The notes beneath the pieces are model-generated. The model had not been told where the DNA came from and ran no database searches. It saw nothing but the letters and a program-made list of their open reading frames with translations. From contig NZ_RJRZ01000014.1 in assembly GCF_003993775.1 (NCBI RefSeq), forward strand, positions 29,500-93,499: DNA of 64,000 nucleotides, in the 5' to 3' direction. Position numbers and translations under genes: made by a program. Each line of letters opens with the position of its first letter. The first letter of the stretch is position 1. This DNA is from Frigidibacter oleivorans (lineage in GTDB: Bacteria; Pseudomonadota; Alphaproteobacteria; Rhodobacterales; Rhodobacteraceae). Shown here piece by piece: positions 34,332-43,390 of this stretch.

Positions 34332-36311
34332 ATGATCACCGAACTCGGCCATTTCGCGCTGATCCTCGCCTTCGTGGTGGCGATCCTGCAATCTACCGTG
34401 CCCCTGATCGGCGCGCAGCGGGGCTGGGCGGGCTGGATGGCGGTGGCGATGCCGGCGGCGGCGGCGCAGTTCTGGCTGATCGCGCTGGCCTTCGCGGCGC
34501 TGACCCATGCCTTCGTCACCTCGGATTTTTCGCTCGAGGTGGTCTGGGCGAATTCGCATACCGACAAGCCGATGCTCTACAAGCTGTCGGGGGTCTGGGG
34601 CAATCACGAGGGCTCGATGCTGCTGTGGGTGCTGATCCTCGCGCTGTTCGGCGCCTCGGCCGCGTGGTTCGGCGGGCAATTGCCGCCGCGGCTGAAGGCG
34701 CGGGTGCTGGCGGTGCAGGGGATGATCGGCGTGGCCTTCCTGGCCTTCATCCTCTTCACCTCGAACCCCTTCGCGCGGCTGCCGCTCGCCCCGTTCAACG
34801 GCAAGGACCTGAACCCGCTGCTGCAGGATCCGGGCCTCGCCTTCCATCCGCCCTTCCTCTACCTCGGCTATGTGGGGCTCAGCATGGCCTTCTCCTTTGC
34901 CGTGGCCGCGCTGATCGAGGGCCGGGTCGATGCGGCATGGGCCCGCTGGGTGCGGCCCTGGACGCTGGCGGCCTGGGTCTTCCTGACCATCGGCATCGCG
35001 CTCGGCTCCTGGTGGGCCTATTACGAACTGGGCTGGGGCGGGTTCTGGTTCTGGGACCCGGTGGAAAACGCCAGCTTCATGCCCTGGCTGCTGGCGGCGG
35101 CGCTGCTGCATTCGGCCATCGTGGTCGAAAAGCGCGAGGCGCTGAAAAGCTGGACGATCCTGCTGGCCATCCTCGCCTTCGGCTTCTCGCTGATCGGCAC
35201 CTTCCTCGTGCGGTCGGGGGTCATCACCTCGGTCCATGCCTTCGCCAACGATCCCGAACGCGGGGTCTTCATCCTGATGATCCTCTGCGTCTTCCTCGGC
35301 GGCTCGCTGACGCTCTTCGCGGCGCGGGCGGGGGCAATGCAGGCCAAGGGCGTCTTCGGCATGGTCAGCCGCGAAAGCGCGCTGGTGCTGAACAACATCC
35401 TGCTGGCGGTCTCGGCCTTCGTGGTGTTCATCGGCACGATCTGGCCGCTGGTGGCCGAAATGGCCTGGGACCGCAAGCTGTCGGTCGGGGCGCCCTTCTT
35501 CAACCAGGCCTTCACCCCCTTCATGATCGGCCTCGCGCTGGTGCTGCCGGTGGGTGCGATCCTGCCGTGGAAGCGCGGCCAGATCGGCCGGACGCTGCGG
35601 CCCCTGCGCGGCGCGCTGGTCCTGGCGCTGGCGGCGGGCTGCCTGGCCTACGCCATGGGTACGGGGCGTTCGGCCATCGGGCCGGTGGGCGCCGCGCTCG
35701 GCACCTGGCTGATCGCGGGGGCTGCGGCCGACCTGTGGCAGCGCACCGGGCAGAAGGGCCGGGCCCGCTGGTCCCGGCTGACCCGGCTGCCGCGGGCCGA
35801 CTGGGGCAAGGCCGTCGCCCATGCCGGGCTGGGAGTGACCTTCGTCGGCATCTCGCTGCTGACGGCGGGACAGGTCGAGGATATCCGGGTGGCGCAGGTG
35901 GGCGCGCCCTTCGACGTGGGGGGCTACGAGATCGCGCTCGACCGGGTCGAGGCGGTGCAGGGGCCGAACTACCGCTCTACCCGCGCGACCCTGTCCATCC
36001 GGCGCGGCGGGCGCGAGGTGGCGGTGCTGCATCCGGAAAAGCGGATCTATCCGGTGCAGGCGATGCCCACGACCGAGGCCGATATCGACAACGGCCTGTT
36101 CCGTGACCTCTATCTGGTGATCGGCGACGAACAGGAGGGCGGCGGATGGGCGGTGCGCACCTATGTGAAGCCCTTCGCCAACTGGATCTGGGCCGGCGCC
36201 GCGATCATGGCCCTCGGCGGCGCGCTCAGCCTGTCGGACCGGCGCTATCGGGTGGCGGCGGGGGCGCGGCGGGCGACGGCCGTCCCCGCCGGCGCCGCCC
36301 CGGCAGAGTGA
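34332..36311 (+). CDS. ccmF: Cytochrome c heme lyase subunit CcmF
   Basis: Core of the heme ligation complex in the inner membrane with CcmH/I. The 659-residue protein has about 15 transmembrane helices. The WWD domain is visible as ELGWGGFWFWDPVENASFMP (residues about 230-250), with conserved His candidates in NHEGSMLLWVLIL, LLHSAIVVEKREALK, RSGVITSVHAFA and a periplasmic loop in the C-terminal part (PNYRSTRATLSI, HPEKRIYPVQAMPTTEADID). The ccmH start lies 6 bases after its stop. Related CcmF-type NrfE paralogues exist, but the ccmE/ccmH context settles the role. Confidence 0.97.
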   Translation: MITELGHFALILAFVVAILQSTVPLIGAQRGWAGWMAVAMPAAAAQFWLIALAFAALTHAFVTSDFSLEVVWANSHTDKPMLYKLSGVWGNHEGSMLLWVLILALFGASAAWFGGQLPPRLKARVLAVQGMIGVAFLAFILFTSNPFARLPLAPFNGKDLNPLLQDPGLAFHPPFLYLGYVGLSMAFSFAVAALIEGRVDAAWARWVRPWTLAAWVFLTIGIALGSWWAYYELGWGGFWFWDPVENASFMPWLLAAALLHSAIVVEKREALKSWTILLAILAFGFSLIGTFLVRSGVITSVHAFANDPERGVFILMILCVFLGGSLTLFAARAGAMQAKGVFGMVSRESALVLNNILLAVSAFVVFIGTIWPLVAEMAWDRKLSVGAPFFNQAFTPFMIGLALVLPVGAILPWKRGQIGRTLRPLRGALVLALAAGCLAYAMGTGRSAIGPVGAALGTWLIAGAAADLWQRTGQKGRARWSRLTRLPRADWGKAVAHAGLGVTFVGISLLTAGQVEDIRVAQVGAPFDVGGYEIALDRVEAVQGPNYRSTRATLSIRRGGREVAVLHPEKRIYPVQAMPTTEADIDNGLFRDLYLVIGDEQEGGGWAVRTYVKPFANWIWAGAAIMALGGALSLSDRRYRVAAGARRATAVPAGAAPAE

Positions 36312-36316
36312 CGCCG

Positions 36317-36775
36317 ATGCGGGTCCTCGCGCTCCTGTCCCTGCTCCTCTGCCTGCTCGCGCCCGCTGCCATCGCCGTGCAGCCCGACGAGGTGCTGGCC
36401 GATCCGGCGCTGGAATCGCGCGCCCGCGCGATTTCGCAGCTGCTGCGCTGCCCGGTCTGCCAGTCGGAGAATATCGACGAATCCAACGCCACGGTGGCGC
36501 GCGACCTGCGGCTTCTGGTGCGCGAACGGCTGCTGGCGGGCGACAGCGATGCCGAGGTGGTGGACTATGTCACCGACCGCTATGGCGAATATGTGCTGTT
36601 CCGCCCGCCGGCCCGGGGCAGCAACCTGATCCTCTGGCTGACCGGCCCGGCGATGCTGCTGGTGGGGCTGGGGGTCGGCTGGATCTTCCTGCGCGGCAGG
36701 CGGGGGGCCGAACCGCCGCTCGCCGCGCTCGACGCGGACGAGGAACGCCGGATCGCCGAACTGCTGAAAGAGTGA
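36317..36775 (+). CDS. ccmH: Cytochrome c maturation protein CcmH (thiol reductase)
   Basis: Membrane-anchored thioredox protein that reduces apocytochrome c before heme attachment. The 152-residue protein has a signal peptide (LLSLLLCLLAPAAIAVQ), the redox motif LRCPVCQ with Cys45 and Cys48, followed by SENIDESNATVARDLRLLVR, YGEYVLFRPP and a C-terminal helix (LILWLTGPAMLLVGLGVGWI). The short length means the CcmI-like tetratricopeptide part is separate and not adjacent here. The next gene is an unrelated enoyl-CoA hydratase 83 bases downstream. Confidence 0.95.
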   Translation: MRVLALLSLLLCLLAPAAIAVQPDEVLADPALESRARAISQLLRCPVCQSENIDESNATVARDLRLLVRERLLAGDSDAEVVDYVTDRYGEYVLFRPPARGSNLILWLTGPAMLLVGLGVGWIFLRGRRGAEPPLAALDADEERRIAELLKE

Positions 36776-36858
36776 CGCCGCGTCCCCGCCTCGGCCGGCG
36801 TCTAGGCCCCGGGCCGCCCGCCCGATAGGCTTCGCGCGGACCGAGGGAGGAGGCGCGC

Positions 36859-37635
36859 ATGAGCTATGAGACCATCCTGTGCGAACTGGAGGACGGAATC
36901 GGCGTGGTGACGCTGAACCGCCCCGAGGTGATGAACGCGCTGAACGCCGCGATGCGGGTCGAGATCCGGCAGGCGGTGGAGGATCTGTCCGGCCGCGCCC
37001 GGGCGATCGTGCTGACCGGGGCGGGGCGGGCCTTCTGTTCGGGTCAGGACCTGACCGATGCCGGCGCCATCGAGGCGGTGGATTTCACCCGCATCCTGCG
37101 CGAGGAATACGAACCGATGCTGGCCGCCGTCACCGGTTGCCCGGTGCCGGTGATCGCCGCGGTCAACGGCGCGGCGGCGGGGGCGGGGGCCAATCTCGCG
37201 CTCGGCTGCGACGTGGTGATTGCGGCGGACAGCGCGGTCTTCCTGCAGGCCTTCACCCGGATCGGGCTGGTCCCGGATGCGGGCGGCACCCACTGGCTGC
37301 CGCGCCAAGTGGGCTTCGCCCGGGCGATGGGGGCGATGCTCTTCGCCGAACCCGTCACCGCCCGCCGCGCCGCCGACTGGGGCATGATCTGGGAGGCGCT
37401 GCCCGATGCGGATTTCGCCGCGGGCTGGCGGGCGCGGGCGGCGCATCTGGCGGCGGGGCCGACGCTGGCCTATCGCGGCATCAAGCAGGCGCTGCGCGGC
37501 GCCGCCGACCGCAGCCTGCCCGAGCAGCTGGCGCTGGAAGCAGACCTGCAGGGCACCTGCGGCGCCAGCGCCGATTTCCGCGAGGGCGTGGCGGCCTTCC
37601 TCGCCAAGCGCCCGCCCCGCTTCACCGGCGCCTGA
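36859..37635 (+). CDS. Enoyl-CoA hydratase/isomerase, PaaG-like
   Basis: Crotonase-family enzyme of 258 residues, standard length. Features are GIGVVTLNRPEVMNALNAAM, the oxyanion-hole residues in GRAFCSGQDLTDAG, GAAAGAGANLALGCDVVIA, and the active-site FTRIGLVPDAGGTHWLPRQV, where the PaaG group has Asp rather than the two Glu of true hydratases. PaaG isomerises ring-1,2-epoxyphenylacetyl-CoA, so a role in aromatic or fatty acid breakdown is possible. No paa genes are adjacent. GGGAGGAGG precedes the ATG. Substrate uncertain. Confidence 0.85.
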   Translation: MSYETILCELEDGIGVVTLNRPEVMNALNAAMRVEIRQAVEDLSGRARAIVLTGAGRAFCSGQDLTDAGAIEAVDFTRILREEYEPMLAAVTGCPVPVIAAVNGAAAGAGANLALGCDVVIAADSAVFLQAFTRIGLVPDAGGTHWLPRQVGFARAMGAMLFAEPVTARRAADWGMIWEALPDADFAAGWRARAAHLAAGPTLAYRGIKQALRGAADRSLPEQLALEADLQGTCGASADFREGVAAFLAKRPPRFTGA

Positions 37636-37639
37636 AGGG

Positions 37640-37661
37640 GAAGGGGGCCCTTAGCCCCTTC
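37640..37661 (+). terminator. Hairpin after the PaaG-like gene
   Basis: GAAGGGG / CCCCTTC stem (7 bp, 8-base loop) beginning 5 bases past the stop, followed by TTGCC. Weak U-tract; probable terminator. Confidence 0.5.
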
Positions 37662-37724
37662 TTGCCGCCGCCCGCCGCAATTTCTGTCAGCTGCAAAAGG
37701 CCCGCCCGCGCCCCCTGCCGCTGA

Positions 37725-37787
37725 CGAAAATATCCCGGGGGGAGGCCCGGACCGGGCCGGGGGGCAGCGCCCCCCTCTTCCCGGGGG
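37725..37787. repeat. Structured GC-rich intergenic repeat, copy A
   Basis: Plus strand reads GAAAATATCCCGGGGGG, then GGCCCGGACCGGGCC, then GGGGGGCAGCGCCCCCC, ending at the stop of the TonB-like gene. It has strong internal dyads. The same block order with small changes recurs at 51800-51860. On the minus strand it ends GGGATATTTTC, so it can end transcription of the tonB-exbD-exbB operon. I recall this element as dispersed in Rhodobacteraceae genomes. Confidence 0.7.
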
Positions 37788-38675
37788 TCAGCGCGGCGCC
37801 AGCGGCGCGATGAAATTCGCGCTCTGCCCGTTCGGCGGGGCGGCGACATTGCCGATGCGCAGGAAATGCGCCAGCAGCGCCGCGTCGAATTGCGGATCGC
37901 CCGACGACCGCGCGATCGTCGCCCGCGTCACCTGGCCGCTGCCGCTGACCGTGACGTTCAGCACCAGCGGCCGCGCATTTGCAAAGCTGCGGCGGCCGAC
38001 ATGGCGCTGGAACTGGCCCTGCACCTTGCCCATCCAGCGCTCCATCTGGCTGGCGGTCGCCTGCTGTCCGGCCGCCGCCTGCGCCGCCCCGCCGGAGGAG
38101 GCGCGCGAGGCTTGGCTTTGCGGCGGCTGGCGCCGGTCCTCGCGCGGGCGGTCCTGACGCTGGGCCTGCTGTTCGCGCGGGCGTTCCTGCCGCTCGGGTT
38201 CCGGCTCGCGCCGGGGCTGCGGGCGCGGCGTGTCGGGCAGCGCCACCTGCGCCTCGACGATGGGGGCGGGGGGCGGCGGCGGTTCCGGCGAGGTCGTGTC
38301 GGGCAGCGTTTCGGCCAGCTCTTCGGGCGCCTCGATCGGCTCCGGTTCCGTCAGGTCGGGCGGCGGTTCGGCCACCGGTTCCGGCAGCGGCGGGGTCTCC
38401 TCCGGGTCCTCGGTCGGCTCCGGGGCGTCGGGCGCCTCGGCCATCGGGATATCGGGCGAGGGTTCGGGCACGTCCGACACCGCCACCGCGGCCGGCAGCG
38501 GCGGCAGGTCGAGCATCAGCACGCCCTCATCCTCCTGCCCGCGGCTGCGGTCCAGCCACAGCGCGAAGGCCGCCGTCGCCGCCAGCATCAGCGCCACCAG
38601 CGCCGCGGCCAGCAGCCAGGCCACGAATTCGGTCCAGCGCCGGGCGCGGCCGATGGTGGCGGCCCAGTCGGTCAT
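37788..38675 (-). CDS. TonB-like energy transducer
   Basis: Links the ExbB/ExbD proton motor to outer-membrane receptors. The 295-residue protein has one N-terminal transmembrane helix (FVAWLLAAALVALMLAATAA), a long periplasmic Pro/Glu-rich span (about 55-190, for example EPTEDPEETPPLPEPVAE then basic REPEPERQERPREQQ), and a C-terminal TonB domain from about 205 (MGKVQGQFQRHVGRRS, LVLNVTVSGSGQVTRATI, FDAALLAHFLRIGNVAAPP). The ATG overlaps the exbD stop by 4 bases. Specific receptor unknown; none lies nearby. Confidence 0.9.
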   Translation of the reverse strand: MTDWAATIGRARRWTEFVAWLLAAALVALMLAATAAFALWLDRSRGQEDEGVLMLDLPPLPAAVAVSDVPEPSPDIPMAEAPDAPEPTEDPEETPPLPEPVAEPPPDLTEPEPIEAPEELAETLPDTTSPEPPPPPAPIVEAQVALPDTPRPQPRREPEPERQERPREQQAQRQDRPREDRRQPPQSQASRASSGGAAQAAAGQQATASQMERWMGKVQGQFQRHVGRRSFANARPLVLNVTVSGSGQVTRATIARSSGDPQFDAALLAHFLRIGNVAAPPNGQSANFIAPLAPR

Positions 38676-39142
38676 GGCGCGGAAGCCCCGGGGGCGGAAG
38701 CTGCGGGCGCGCCCCCGGCGGCGGGGACGCCTTCCAGCCCCACTAGCGCGATCTTCAGATAGCCTGCGCCCCTGAGCAGGTTCATCGCGTCCATGACATC
38801 GCCATAGGCAACCGCCTCGTCGGCGCGCAGGAAGACCCGCGTTTCCAGATCGCCGCCGGTGCGGGCGTTCAGCGCGGCCGCGAGCGCGTCGCGCCCCACC
38901 GTCTCGTTGTCGAGCGACAGGCTCAGGTCGCGCTGCACGGTCAGGTACAGCGGCCGGTCGGGCCGTTCCCGCGCCTCGGCGGTCGAGGTGGGCAGGTCCA
39001 CCGGCACGTCCACCGTGGCCAGCGGCGCCGCGACCATGAAGATGATCAGCAGCACCAGCATCACGTCGATGAAGGGCGTGACGTTGATCTCATGGTTCTC
39101 GGCCAGGTCGTCGCCGCCCGACTCGCGGATGCCGCCGGCCAT
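38672..39142 (-). CDS. exbD: Biopolymer transport protein ExbD
   Basis: Stator component of the TonB system, 156 residues. One N-terminal helix with the proton-conducting Asp in INVTPFIDVMLVLLIIFM, then a periplasmic domain (VPVDLPTSTAEA, LRADEAVAYGDVMDAMNLLR). The C-terminus carries a short Ala/Gly/Pro-rich tail (AAGGAPAASAPGASAP) not typical of ExbD. It lies between exbB (1 base apart) and the tonB-like gene (4-base overlap). Confidence 0.95.
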   Translation of the reverse strand: MAGGIRESGGDDLAENHEINVTPFIDVMLVLLIIFMVAAPLATVDVPVDLPTSTAEARERPDRPLYLTVQRDLSLSLDNETVGRDALAAALNARTGGDLETRVFLRADEAVAYGDVMDAMNLLRGAGYLKIALVGLEGVPAAGGAPAASAPGASAP

Positions 39143-39143
39143 G

Positions 39144-40340
39144 TCAGGCCCCCCGCCCGGCGCGGACCGGGCTGACCACGCGCGGCGCGATGCCGGCCTT
39201 GCGGCGGTCCAGATCGCGGCTCAGCAGCCGCTCGACCCCCGCGCCGGCATCGCCCAGCACCAGCCGGTAGCCGGCGATGGCGCGGGCGAAGTGGTTGTAG
39301 ACGATGACCGCCGGGATCGCCGCGACAAGGCCGATGGCCGTGGCCAGCAGCGCCTCGGCGATGCCGGGGGCCACGACGGCGAGGTTCGTCGTCTGCGACC
39401 GCGAGATGCCGATGAACGAATTCATGATCCCCCAGACCGTGCCGAACAGGCCGACGAAGGGCGCGGTGGAGCCGATGGTGGCCAGCATCCCCGTGCCGCG
39501 CATCAGCCGGCGCCCGGCCTGCAGTTCTGTCCGGTCGAGGATCGAGCGCACGCGTTCCTTCACGCCCGCGGGGCCGGCGGCATCGACCATGTCGATCGAG
39601 CGGTCGAATTCCTCCAGCGCGGCGCGGGCCATGAAGCTGCCGGGATCGCGGCGCTGCCCGAGGCTGGCGGCGGCGGCGGCGAGGCTGTCGGCATCGCGCA
39701 TGGTCACGGCGGCGCGGCCGGCGGCGCGGCGGGCCGCGGCGACCTCGACCAGCTTGAACAGCAGGATCGTCCAGGTGACGAAAGCCGCGAAGGCGAGGCC
39801 GACCATCACCGCCTTCACCACGATGTCGGCGGCCATGAACATGCCCCAGGGCGACAGTTCATGCGGCAGCGGGCTGCCCTGGGTCGAGGCGTTCTCCGCC
39901 GGTGCGGTGGCCTCCGGCAGGGCGGTGGCGGGGCCGGTCGCGGGGGCGGCCTCGGTCGGGACCGTCTGGGCCGGGGCAACATCGGTCGGGGCGGCCGCTT
40001 CGCCGCCGGGCAGGGCAGGGGCCGACTGTTCGGCACCCGGCGCGGCGGGCAGGTCCGTCGCGGCCTCGGGGGCGGGCGCGCCTATCTGCGGCGCCTCGAT
40101 CTGCAGCCCGGCGGGGGGCGCGTCCACGGCGGACGCCTCTCCCGGCGCGGTCTCCGGCGCGGGCTCGCCCGGTGCCGCATCCGCGGGTGCGGGCGCCGTC
40201 GCGGGCGGCAGCGTCGCATCCTGCGCATGGGCCGGACCGAAGCTTCCCGCCGCCGCCAGTGTCACCGCCAGCAGCAGCGCCGGGACCGGCGATCCGCAGC
40301 CGGCAGGGGTCCAGCGGGGAAGTTCGAGGAAATGCGCCAT
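39144..40340 (-). CDS. exbB: ExbB proton channel with long N-terminal extension
   Basis: Proton-channel subunit of the TonB motor. Total 398 residues against about 240 for E. coli ExbB. A signal-like segment ([17 protein letters not shown] then PAHAQ) precedes about 130 residues of Ala/Pro/Glu-rich sequence. The canonical ExbB core starts near 185 ([20 protein letters not shown]) and continues with [20 protein letters not shown] and the last helices [23 protein letters not shown] 40340 is the first start giving a signal sequence; the upstream minus-strand region has TATAAA at 40377-40372, a good -10. It is first in the exbB-exbD-tonB operon. Confidence 0.93.
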   Translation of the reverse strand: MAHFLELPRWTPAGCGSPVPALLLAVTLAAAGSFGPAHAQDATLPPATAPAPADAAPGEPAPETAPGEASAVDAPPAGLQIEAPQIGAPAPEAATDLPAAPGAEQSAPALPGGEAAAPTDVAPAQTVPTEAAPATGPATALPEATAPAENASTQGSPLPHELSPWGMFMAADIVVKAVMVGLAFAAFVTWTILLFKLVEVAAARRAAGRAAVTMRDADSLAAAAASLGQRRDPGSFMARAALEEFDRSIDMVDAAGPAGVKERVRSILDRTELQAGRRLMRGTGMLATIGSTAPFVGLFGTVWGIMNSFIGISRSQTTNLAVVAPGIAEALLATAIGLVAAIPAVIVYNHFARAIAGYRLVLGDAGAGVERLLSRDLDRRKAGIAPRVVSPVRAGRGA

Positions 40341-40446
40341 AATTCCGACTCTTTTAGTCTGCTTTCGCCCTTTTATAGCGAAGTCGCGACCGAACGAAAC
40401 CTTCAATTTGTCGAGTCGCGCCTGCACCTTGCACCCCGATGCGAAA

Positions 40447-40468
40447 GGGCCGCCCCGAAGGACGGCCC
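40447..40468 (-). terminator. gltA terminator with UUCG tetraloop
   Basis: Read on the minus strand: GGGCCGTCC, TTCG, GGGCGGCCC, then TTTCGC; nine pairs (one G-U), 23 bases past the gltA stop. The UUCG loop makes it very stable. Confidence 0.75.
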
Positions 40469-40490
40469 CTGTCGCGATCTGCCGGAACGC

Positions 40491-41783
40491 TCAGCGCTGT
40501 CCGACATCCACATAGTCGCGCTGCGTCGCCCCCACATAGAGCTGCCGCGGACGGCCGATCTTCAGCTGCGGGTCCGAGATCATTTCGCGCCACTGCGCGA
40601 TCCAGCCGACGGTGCGCGACAGCGCGAAGATCGGCGTGAACATCGAGGTCGGGAAGCCCATCGCGTCGAGGATGATGCCCGAGTAGAAGTCGACATTGGG
40701 ATAGAGCTTCTTCGAGATGAAGTAGTCGTCCTCCAGCGCGATCCGCTCCAGCTCCTTGGCGACCTGCAGCGTCGGGTTGTTCTCGACCCCCAGCAGTTCC
40801 AGCACCTCGTCGGCGCTTTCCTTCATCACCTTGGCGCGCGGGTCGAAGTTCTTGTAGACCCGGTGCCCGAAGCCCATCAGGCGGAAGCCCGAGTTCTTGT
40901 CCTTGGCCTTCTCGATGAATTCCGGGATGCGGTCGACGGTGCCGATCTCGCGCAGCATTTCCAGGCAGGCCTGGTTGGCGCCGCCATGCGCCGGCCCCCA
41001 GAGGCAGGCGATGCCGGCGGCGATGCAGGCGAAGGGGTTGGCGCCCGACGATCCGGCGAGGCGCACGGTCGAGGTCGAGGCGTTCTGTTCGTGGTCGGCA
41101 TGCAGCAGGAAGATGCGGTCCATCGCCTTGGCCAGCGCCGGCTCGACCTTGTATTCCTCGGCCGGGACCGCGAAGCACATGTGCAGGAAGTTCGACGCAT
41201 AGTCGAGGTCGTTGCGCGGATAGACGAAGGGCTGGCCGATCGAATACTTGTAGGCCATCGCCGCGATCGTCGGCAGCTTGGCGATCAGCCGGAAGGCCGC
41301 GATCTCGCGCTGGCGCGGGTCGCTGATATCGGTCGAGTCGTGATAGAAGGCCGACATCGCGCCGACCACGCCCACCATCGTCGCCATCGGATGCGCATCG
41401 CGGCGGAAGCCGCGGAAGAAGTTGTGCATCTGTTCGTGCACCATCGTGTGACGGGTCACGGTGCGTTCGAAATCGTTCATCTGCGTCTCGGTCGGCAGTT
41501 CGCCGTAGAGCAGCAGATAGGCCGCTTCCAGGTGATGCGACTTCTCCGCCAGCTGCTCGATCGGGTAGCCGCGATAGAGAAGCTCGCCCTTGTCGCCGTC
41601 GATATAGGTGATGGTCGAGTCGCAGGACGCGGTGGAGGTGAAGCCCGGATCGTAGGTGAACACGTCGGCCTGGCCATAGAGCTTGCGGATGTCGAGCACA
41701 TCCGGCCCCGCCGTGGGCGACATCACCGGCAGTTCATAGCTCTTGCCGTCGAGGCTCAGCGTCGCGATTCGTTGTTCAGCCAT
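40491..41783 (-). CDS. gltA: Citrate synthase
   Basis: First step of the TCA cycle: oxaloacetate plus acetyl-CoA. The 430-residue, type II hexameric class is indicated by the length and N-terminal beta region ([39 protein letters not shown]). Active-site motifs: [27 protein letters not shown] (catalytic His) and [17 protein letters not shown], with the catalytic Asp in [15 protein letters not shown]. An intrinsic terminator with a UUCG loop follows. Next gene upstream, gltX, is transcribed in the same direction 74 bases away. Confidence 0.97.
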   Translation of the reverse strand: MAEQRIATLSLDGKSYELPVMSPTAGPDVLDIRKLYGQADVFTYDPGFTSTASCDSTITYIDGDKGELLYRGYPIEQLAEKSHHLEAAYLLLYGELPTETQMNDFERTVTRHTMVHEQMHNFFRGFRRDAHPMATMVGVVGAMSAFYHDSTDISDPRQREIAAFRLIAKLPTIAAMAYKYSIGQPFVYPRNDLDYASNFLHMCFAVPAEEYKVEPALAKAMDRIFLLHADHEQNASTSTVRLAGSSGANPFACIAAGIACLWGPAHGGANQACLEMLREIGTVDRIPEFIEKAKDKNSGFRLMGFGHRVYKNFDPRAKVMKESADEVLELLGVENNPTLQVAKELERIALEDDYFISKKLYPNVDFYSGIILDAMGFPTSMFTPIFALSRTVGWIAQWREMISDPQLKIGRPRQLYVGATQRDYVDVGQR

Positions 41784-41840
41784 CTTGATCCCTCTCCATA
41801 GGCCGCGGCTGGCCCGGCGCGGGGCCGCCGCGGAAACTGC

Positions 41841-41859
41841 GAGGCCCGTGGCGGGCCTC
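41841..41859 (-). terminator. gltX terminator starting inside the stop codon
   Basis: On the minus strand the stop TGA leads directly into GAGGCCCG-CCA-CGGGCCTC (8-bp perfect stem), followed by GCAGTTTCC. The GA of the stop codon is part of the stem. Confidence 0.55.
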
Positions 41860-43312
41860 AGCGCGTCGCGTCGGACAGGCGCGCCACCGTCTCGTCCCGA
41901 CCGATGACCAGCATCATGTCGAATACGCTGGGAGTGGCGCTTCGCCCCGCCAGGGCTGCGCGCAGCGGCCCGGCAATCTTGCCGAGGCCGGTGCCATGCG
42001 CCTCGGCAACCGCCGCTACTCTGGCCTCCAATTCCTCGCGCGTCCAGCTAGCATTTCGCAGTTGCGGCGTCAATTCCGACAGTATACCACGGGATACCTC
42101 GTCGAGCGATTTCGCCGCCTTCTCGTCCGGCACCAGCGGCCGGTCGGCCAGCAGGAAATGCGCCTTCTCGATCAGGTCGGGGAAGGTTTTCGCCCGTTCC
42201 TTCAGGCAGTACATGCCCCGCAGCATCAGGTCGCGCTGCCTGTCGGTCAGCGCGGGCTCGCCGGTCGCGGCGAGGAAGGCCTCCAGTTCCGCCACCAGCG
42301 CCGCATCCTCGGCCATGGCGATCTGCTGGCCGCAGATGCTTTCCAGTTTTTTGAAATCCAGCCGGGCCGGGCTGCGGCCGATCCCGTCGAGGTCGAACCA
42401 CGCGCGCGCCTGCGCATCGGTGAAGACCTCGTCATCGCCATGGCTCCAGCCCAGCCGGGCGAGGTAGTTGCGCATCCCCGCCGCCGGATAGCCCATCAGC
42501 TGATATTCCTCGAGCCCGACCGCGCCGTGCCGCTTGGACAGTTTCTTGCCGTCGGGGCCGTGGATCAGCGGAATATGGGCGAAGACCGGTTCCGCCCAGC
42601 CCATCGCCCGGAAGATCTGCACCTGCCGCGCGGCATTGGTCAGGTGATCGTCGCCGCGGATCACATGGGTCACGCCCATGTCGTGATCGTCCACCACCAC
42701 CGCATGCATGTAGGTGGGCGTCCCGTCCGAACGCAGCAGCACCATGTCGTCCAGTTGGTCGTTGCGGAAGGTGACGTCGCCCTGCACCCGGTCCGCGATC
42801 ACCGTCACGCCCTCGCGCGGGGCCTTCAGCCGGATCACGAAGGGCGCATCGGGATGGGTGGCGGGGTCCGCGTCGCGCCAGGGCGACTGGAACAGGGTCG
42901 AGCGTTTCTCGGCCTCGGCGGCGGCGCGGAAGGCCGCGATCTCGTCCTGGGTGGAGAAGCATTTGTAGGCGCTGCCCGCCGCCAGCATCGCGCGCGCCAC
43001 CTCGGCATGGCGGTCCTTGCGGGCGAACTGGCTGGTCGGCTCGCCGTCCCAGTCGAGCCCGAGCCATTCGAGGCCCTTCAGGATCGCCGCCGTCGCCTCG
43101 GGCGTGGACCGCTCGCGGTCGGTATCCTCGATCCGCAGCAGGAAGGTGCCGCCATGGCCGCGGGCGTAAAGCCAGTTGAACAGCGCGGTGCGCGCGCCGC
43201 CGATATGCAGATAGCCGGTGGGCGAGGGCGCGAAGCGGGTGACGACCCTTTGCGCCCCGTCATGGTCCGCGCCGTCCTGCTGCCGCCCGTTCTCCTGCGA
43301 AATCCCGGTCAT
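41858..43312 (-). CDS. gltX: Glutamyl-tRNA synthetase
   Basis: Class I synthetase charging tRNA-Glu, 484 residues. The HIGH motif is in [20 protein letters not shown]; the zinc-less catalytic domain continues with [11 protein letters not shown], and the KMSKS equivalent is KKLSKRHG. The anticodon-binding domain ends [22 protein letters not shown]. An N-terminal extension of about 20 residues ([18 protein letters not shown]) precedes the conserved core. Alphaproteobacteria often have two GltX paralogues, one mischarging tRNA-Gln, and which type this is cannot be judged by eye. Divergent from comEC. Confidence 0.96.
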   Translation of the reverse strand: MTGISQENGRQQDGADHDGAQRVVTRFAPSPTGYLHIGGARTALFNWLYARGHGGTFLLRIEDTDRERSTPEATAAILKGLEWLGLDWDGEPTSQFARKDRHAEVARAMLAAGSAYKCFSTQDEIAAFRAAAEAEKRSTLFQSPWRDADPATHPDAPFVIRLKAPREGVTVIADRVQGDVTFRNDQLDDMVLLRSDGTPTYMHAVVVDDHDMGVTHVIRGDDHLTNAARQVQIFRAMGWAEPVFAHIPLIHGPDGKKLSKRHGAVGLEEYQLMGYPAAGMRNYLARLGWSHGDDEVFTDAQARAWFDLDGIGRSPARLDFKKLESICGQQIAMAEDAALVAELEAFLAATGEPALTDRQRDLMLRGMYCLKERAKTFPDLIEKAHFLLADRPLVPDEKAAKSLDEVSRGILSELTPQLRNASWTREELEARVAAVAEAHGTGLGKIAGPLRAALAGRSATPSVFDMMLVIGRDETVARLSDATR

Positions 43313-43390
43313 CGCGCATTAACCTTTCGGAAAGCCTGCGGCCTCTAGCCTGTCCCCGGTTCTCTAGGCACTCGAGGCGGGGGAGGCAAG

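Noticed and set aside
40347..40359. GACT-CTTTT-AGTC dyad before exbB as an iron-responsive box
   Set aside because: Arms of four bases are too short and do not match any iron-box consensus I can state with confidence.
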